64,000 nt of DNA, from the NCBI GenBank assembly GCA_021018815.1, contig JAITYX010000059.1, forward strand, positions 3,844,001-3,908,000. The letters are read 5' to 3'. Under the pieces are notes generated by a model. The model saw only the letters and a list, made by a program, of their open reading frames with translations. It was not told where the DNA came from and searched no databases. How positions within the stretch are numbered: the stretch's first letter is position 1; every line of letters starts with the position of its first letter. Of the stretch, positions 60,510 through 64,000 are shown in pieces. Origin of the DNA: Talinum fruticosum (lineage: Eukaryota > Streptophyta > Magnoliopsida > Caryophyllales > Talinaceae). The position numbers were made by a program, and so were the translations under genes.

Positions 60510-61191
60510 TGTTGGAATTTAAGGACGATTACCAATGGCTAGAGGAAAGGAGGAGAATGTTGTGTCGTGGTATGACCACCGACCTGAAAGCATAAACGGC
60601 CCGACTACGGTGCAATCGTGACAGCCGGTTGCTCCCCAAGGTTTCCACAGCAGCTTTACTTCCGTGCACTCGAAAGCAAAGTGAATGGAGTATGCAGAAA
60701 ACTATGCCCGAGAGAAGAGGAAGCGAGAAGAGAAGAGAGAAAGAGGATTCGAGTGTGTGATGAAATGAGGAGAGGAGGTCGGTATTTATAGTGGAAAAAC
60801 ATGACTGTTGGAGCAAAAATTGTGGAGAGATTCAAGGAGGAAGTGGAGGATTTTTCTCCACTTATATCTCCACTACTGAGGATAATCTGCCATGAAAATC
60901 TTCGACTAACAATTACGCAAAGAATTGGTCAACGGAAGTCAAAAGAGATTTCTCCAAAATGAATGTACGTTAGGCCCACAGCCCCCAGCCCGCGGCCCGC
61001 GCCGCGTCCAGCCCGGGCCGGCGGGCGGCTCGCGCGCGCGTGTGGTTGGTCCATACGCTCCTCACCCCCAAGCCATAATACTAATATTCAAATAGTAGCC
61101 AAGAGAGGAGATATAAAAACTCAAGAGAAGCCTAGCAAAACTTCAATGTGGGACTTTTAGAAGAACAAGAAAAGCATGCCAATTTCCAACA
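60510..61191 (-). repeat. 5' LTR of the copia element
   Basis: 682 bp, TG...CA. The promoter TATAAATA box (minus strand) is at 60790-60783. The base sequence just inside the LTR (ATCTGAAAGC on the minus strand) does not match the usual initiator-Met primer site well. Confidence 0.9.
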
Positions 61192-61196
61192 GGAAA

Positions 61197-62418
61197 AGCA
61201 TCACACTGCCGGGCCTTGCGCTAGAGATTGCACCCACGCCTCGGCTAGTAGAACCAAGAAATAATGGAGACATTGTGTTTAAGAACCAATTCAACTAAAA
61301 GTTTGTTGAAGCGCAATAATAAGTTTATACTCTAACATGTCTCCTCACGCGAATGTCGTTTGGGCTTGAAGTGTCGATGTAACAAAAGCTCCTCCTTACC
61401 TTGTGTAATAATCAATATGGAGGCTGCTAAGATTCGAAGTTGAAACCTCTCACTCAAAAATGCTCGATACTATGTTCAAAAATCAATTCAATCAAAAGGT
61501 TAAGTCGATAGTTGAAAGCTCTAGGTTTATACTTTTAACACATTGTTTCCATGTGTGCTAAAGAGTCTGCGTTGGAGTTTAGGCCATTGACCAACTATAA
61601 GGTGCAAAGAAAGAAGAACAATAAAAAGAGGACGCACCAAAGACAAAGGGAGAAGCATTAAACTAGGGACACATATGAGGAAAAGGGGAAGGAGGGTGGA
61701 TTTTACATTAGTGAGTTGTGTTGTGTAGTTTATATTGGTTCGTAATCAATTTTTTTCTTAGATTAACTTCTTTGATTTTTGTTTAGGTATTTTGATTACC
61801 CTCCTCCCTCGAGGTTTGGTAAATGTTTTTCTAGACCATAATAGTTTCAATGAATCCCTTTGACTCTAAATGCTTTTGCAACATCAATTGCAAAAATACA
61901 TAGTATTTTTGTCAAATTTAGGGATTAAAACTTATTTGATACGAAGTGCAAAGGGAAATAATAATTCAAAAAGGTTACAACGTAAAAAATATTTACCAAA
62001 ACTAAGGGTAAATGAAAATACTTGTTATCTTTAATTCATCGCAATTCTATTGTTTGCCCCTGTGTTAGCATGTAGTGTTGGAAACAGTGGGCTTTTTGGC
62101 TTTCTTGAACAATTTCACGACACTCGTTCTATTTATTTCATGTATGAATTTTAGGGTTTTTTTTTTTTTTTACAAGATTAATTGTTCAAGTTGATGTACT
62201 ACAATTTTTGTTAATTATATTTGTTGTTGTAGTCAGATAAGAAAGCATGTGATTAGTTTGCAACATAATTGATTAAGTAGTAGTAATACGACATTAATTA
62301 GAGATTACTACAAAGACGAAACCTCAACGTAGACAGTTAACAGCTTACAGACTCTGCAGCATTTATTGAGAGTACGTTTACATTCTGGACGGATTACAAC
62401 CTACGGAGTCGTAATCGT
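61197..62418. other. Interrupted LINE flank and intergenic DNA
   Basis: The first bases continue the sequence broken by the copia insertion. The rest, 3' of chitinase locus 3, shows no gene. Confidence 0.4.
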
Positions 62419-64000
62419 CTAAATAGAGGCCTGGAAGAGACTCCATTGATAAGGCTGCTGATTGTAGCAATCAAGGTTGTCGCCATAGTCTATCCCATAG
62501 ATATCGCAGTACCGTTTGTAAAAAGCGATCCTATCCTCAACCTTTGCTTTCTCCTGCGTCCCACCGCATTCCACACCACCATTAATTATGTTAGTAAGAA
62601 GACCATATCCAGGGAGCCTTCCCGCAGCAATGTCTGCATCAGATGGCACCCATGCTCCAGTTATAACGTCATGGCAAGATGGCTTGGGCGATTGTGGGGT
62701 CATCCAAAACCAAATGGATGCCTCGAACGAAATCACTGGATCAGTTTCCACAAGGTCAGGGTTCGATAGAAGGTCCAAGCCTAATGCTTCTCCTGCCTGT
62801 CCATAATTGGCGTTGCTGCATTGAATTGAAATTGAACATTACAGTGATTATTATGCATTTTGTCCCAAGTCATATTATATTACCAACAGACATGTTGACA
62901 ATTCGTCTCCATATTGACTCTAGTTTAAATGGGCTGATCCGGTCAGCCCAGGGCAGAGGCGGAGGCATGACCAGCCCAAGGGTGACACCAATGGCCCAAA
63001 AAAAAGTAAGTGATGTATATATCAGAATTATAAAAATTAAAATAGTGGCTAAATTAACACCCATGGCCCAAAAAAAGTAAGTGATCCGGTCAGCCCAGGG
63101 CAGGGGCGGAGGTATACCTTTAAATTCTGCCTCAATTAGACTTTAATTATGTGATGGCATTGAGTTAGCAGTAGGAGGTTCATGGTTTGGTTTGTTTCCG
63201 GCCTTTGAAATTCAGCCTCCTAACCCACTACCAAGAACTAGTATAGCATCATTTGTCTGTCTCTGATGGACTTTGCTCACTCACTGCTTTGAGCCTCTGA
63301 ATTGATTGAAAAAAATTACTATGAATTGATTGAACAGTAATCAGTAAACATATAGCATCATTTGTATGCCTTCGGCCAACAAGAACTTTGCTCACTCACT
63401 GCTTTCCAATTAGTTATTTTATTATTTTGTTATTAGTTGTTTTGTTTGACTGTGATTTGTTGTATGGTTGTGTATAGTTGTGATCGGTGCGATTGTATTT
63501 TTGGGGTTTGTGTTGAATTTTTTTAGTTTTTTTGTTCTTTGTCCAGTTTAATATGGGTCGACACAATTCTTTCTTTTTTCCTTTGAGCCTTTGAATTGAT
63601 TGAAAAAAATTGCTATGAATTGATGAACTTTTTTACCTCGCATATGTTTATCAATTTCAATAGGTGGACACCCTTGTTTAAAATTCTTGACTCCGCCACT
63701 GACCCAAGGGGCCACTTTGTTACCCACCCCTTGCTGTGAGGGAATTATGGGCTAACTAACAAGCTAGCCTCTTGTTGGCTGCTTGACCCATGTATCCTTC
63801 ATTCAGCTCCAACCCATCAGGTACCTGTAGGCCGATAATGTGCCCCGAAAGGGGTCATCGCTTACGAGTGCAAGCATGAATGCCAAAGCTGCTTAATAGG
63901 TGTATATACCGTTATGCACAGAAGAAAAAGTGGGGTGAAAATGAGCATACTAGGACAGTTGAATTGGACCACGGCCGTAGTACGCCTTGCCAAGAACACA
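62419..64000 (-). CDS. Class-I-like GH19 chitinase, 3' part (5' end beyond window)
   Basis: Endochitinases of this family hydrolyse beta-1,4 links of chitin and act in fungal defence, in vacuole or apoplast. Two exons are visible on the minus strand: 64000-63951 (partial exon 2) and 62815-62419 (exon 3), joined across a 1135-bp GT-AG intron in phase 2, the same position as in the two paralogues. Exon 2 reads [13 protein letters not shown]; exon 3 continues NANYGQAG, then [20 protein letters not shown] (GH19 signature), [24 protein letters not shown] and [11 protein letters not shown], ending QWSLFQASI. The GRGPIQLS substrate-cleft motif is canonical, unlike GPFQLA in the two paralogues. The C-terminal tail could be a vacuolar sorting extension (inference). 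No frame breaks. The catalytic glutamates, exon 1 and any hevein domain lie outside the window, so activity cannot be judged. Confidence 0.9.
63101..63701. mobile_element. hAT-like element in intron 2 of chitinase locus 3
   Basis: Termini CAGGGGCGGAG and, in reverse, CAGTGGCGGAGTC. Flanks GCCCAGGG (63093-63100) and ACCCAAGG (63702-63709) agree at 6 of 8 bases, suggesting an aged 8-bp target duplication. A truncated relative starts at about 62951 (CAGAGGCGGAGGC). Internal near-repeats: TTTGCTCACTCACTGCTT at about 63273 and 63390; GAATTGATTGAAAAAAATT at about 63299 and 63593. Confidence 0.55.

Larger units (their letters stand above)
55153..61191 (-). mobile_element. Ty1/copia LTR retrotransposon, complete but defective
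   Basis: Two LTRs (55153-55830 and 60510-61191), both TGTTGG...CCAACA, enclose 4.7 kb. The 5-mer GGAAA flanks the element at 55148-55152 and 61192-61196. Transcription is on the minus strand, so the 5' LTR is at the right. The domain order gag, protease, integrase, reverse transcriptase, RNase H is that of Ty1/copia. All coding parts carry frame breaks. The LTRs differ at roughly 20 positions by eye (about 3%), so insertion is fairly recent. Confidence 0.92.

Overview
The window looks like nuclear DNA of a flowering plant, probably a eudicot. The evidence is A+T-rich intergenic DNA, GT-AG introns, three plant GH19 (hevein-type) chitinase loci, a fragment of the plant carotenoid gene phytoene desaturase (PDS), and a dense nest of plant-type transposons. 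The species cannot be named from sequence alone. No RNA genes, CRISPR arrays or operons were seen.

Host genes. Three chitinase-family loci lie on the minus strand in the same orientation. (1) 7753-9397 has a hevein domain and a GH19 domain in three exons; it is almost intact but has a one-base frameshift in exon 2. (2) 41350-42950 is a close paralogue, sharing introns and flanks, with several frameshifts and a damaged splice acceptor. (3) 62419-64000 is an apparently intact class-I-like chitinase whose 5' part lies beyond the right edge. Loci 1 and 2 both lack the GH19 catalytic glutamates, so their common ancestor was probably already a non-hydrolytic chitin-binding protein.

Mobile DNA, left to right. 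Positions 1-785 hold a dispersed repeat (family R). Positions 4481-6805 hold a non-autonomous hAT-like element with a perfect 8-bp target duplication; it carries the last two exons of PDS. A Stowaway-like MITE lies at 6969-7214, a hAT-like MITE at 10037-10592 and a Stowaway-like MITE at 10910-11323. A diverged duplication (11330-13953 and 14738-16298) is interrupted in copy 1 only by a 538-bp hAT-like insertion. A probable Helitron in minus orientation spans 16743-26894. It holds a truncated Athila-like Ty3/gypsy element, a 2.7-kb solo LTR, and a multi-exon gene fragment of unknown function. A second solo LTR of the same family (28978-31861) sits inside another R repeat, and a third (38390-41210) lies just downstream of chitinase locus 2. 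A broken L1-type LINE occupies 33010-37437.

Right part. Positions 43769-44101 are a degenerate RNase H fragment, 44491-45151 a hAT-like MITE, and 50375-52123 a probable Helitron. R repeats occur at 48829-49640 and 52546-54265. A complete but dead Ty1/copia element (55153-61191, minus strand, two LTRs, 5-bp target duplication GGAAA) has jumped into a LINE ORF1-like RRM fragment. A further hAT-like element sits in intron 2 of chitinase locus 3.

The most notable items are the hAT element that captured PDS exons, the two chitinase-like loci without catalytic residues, and the nested transposon history with target duplications and one paralogous empty site.
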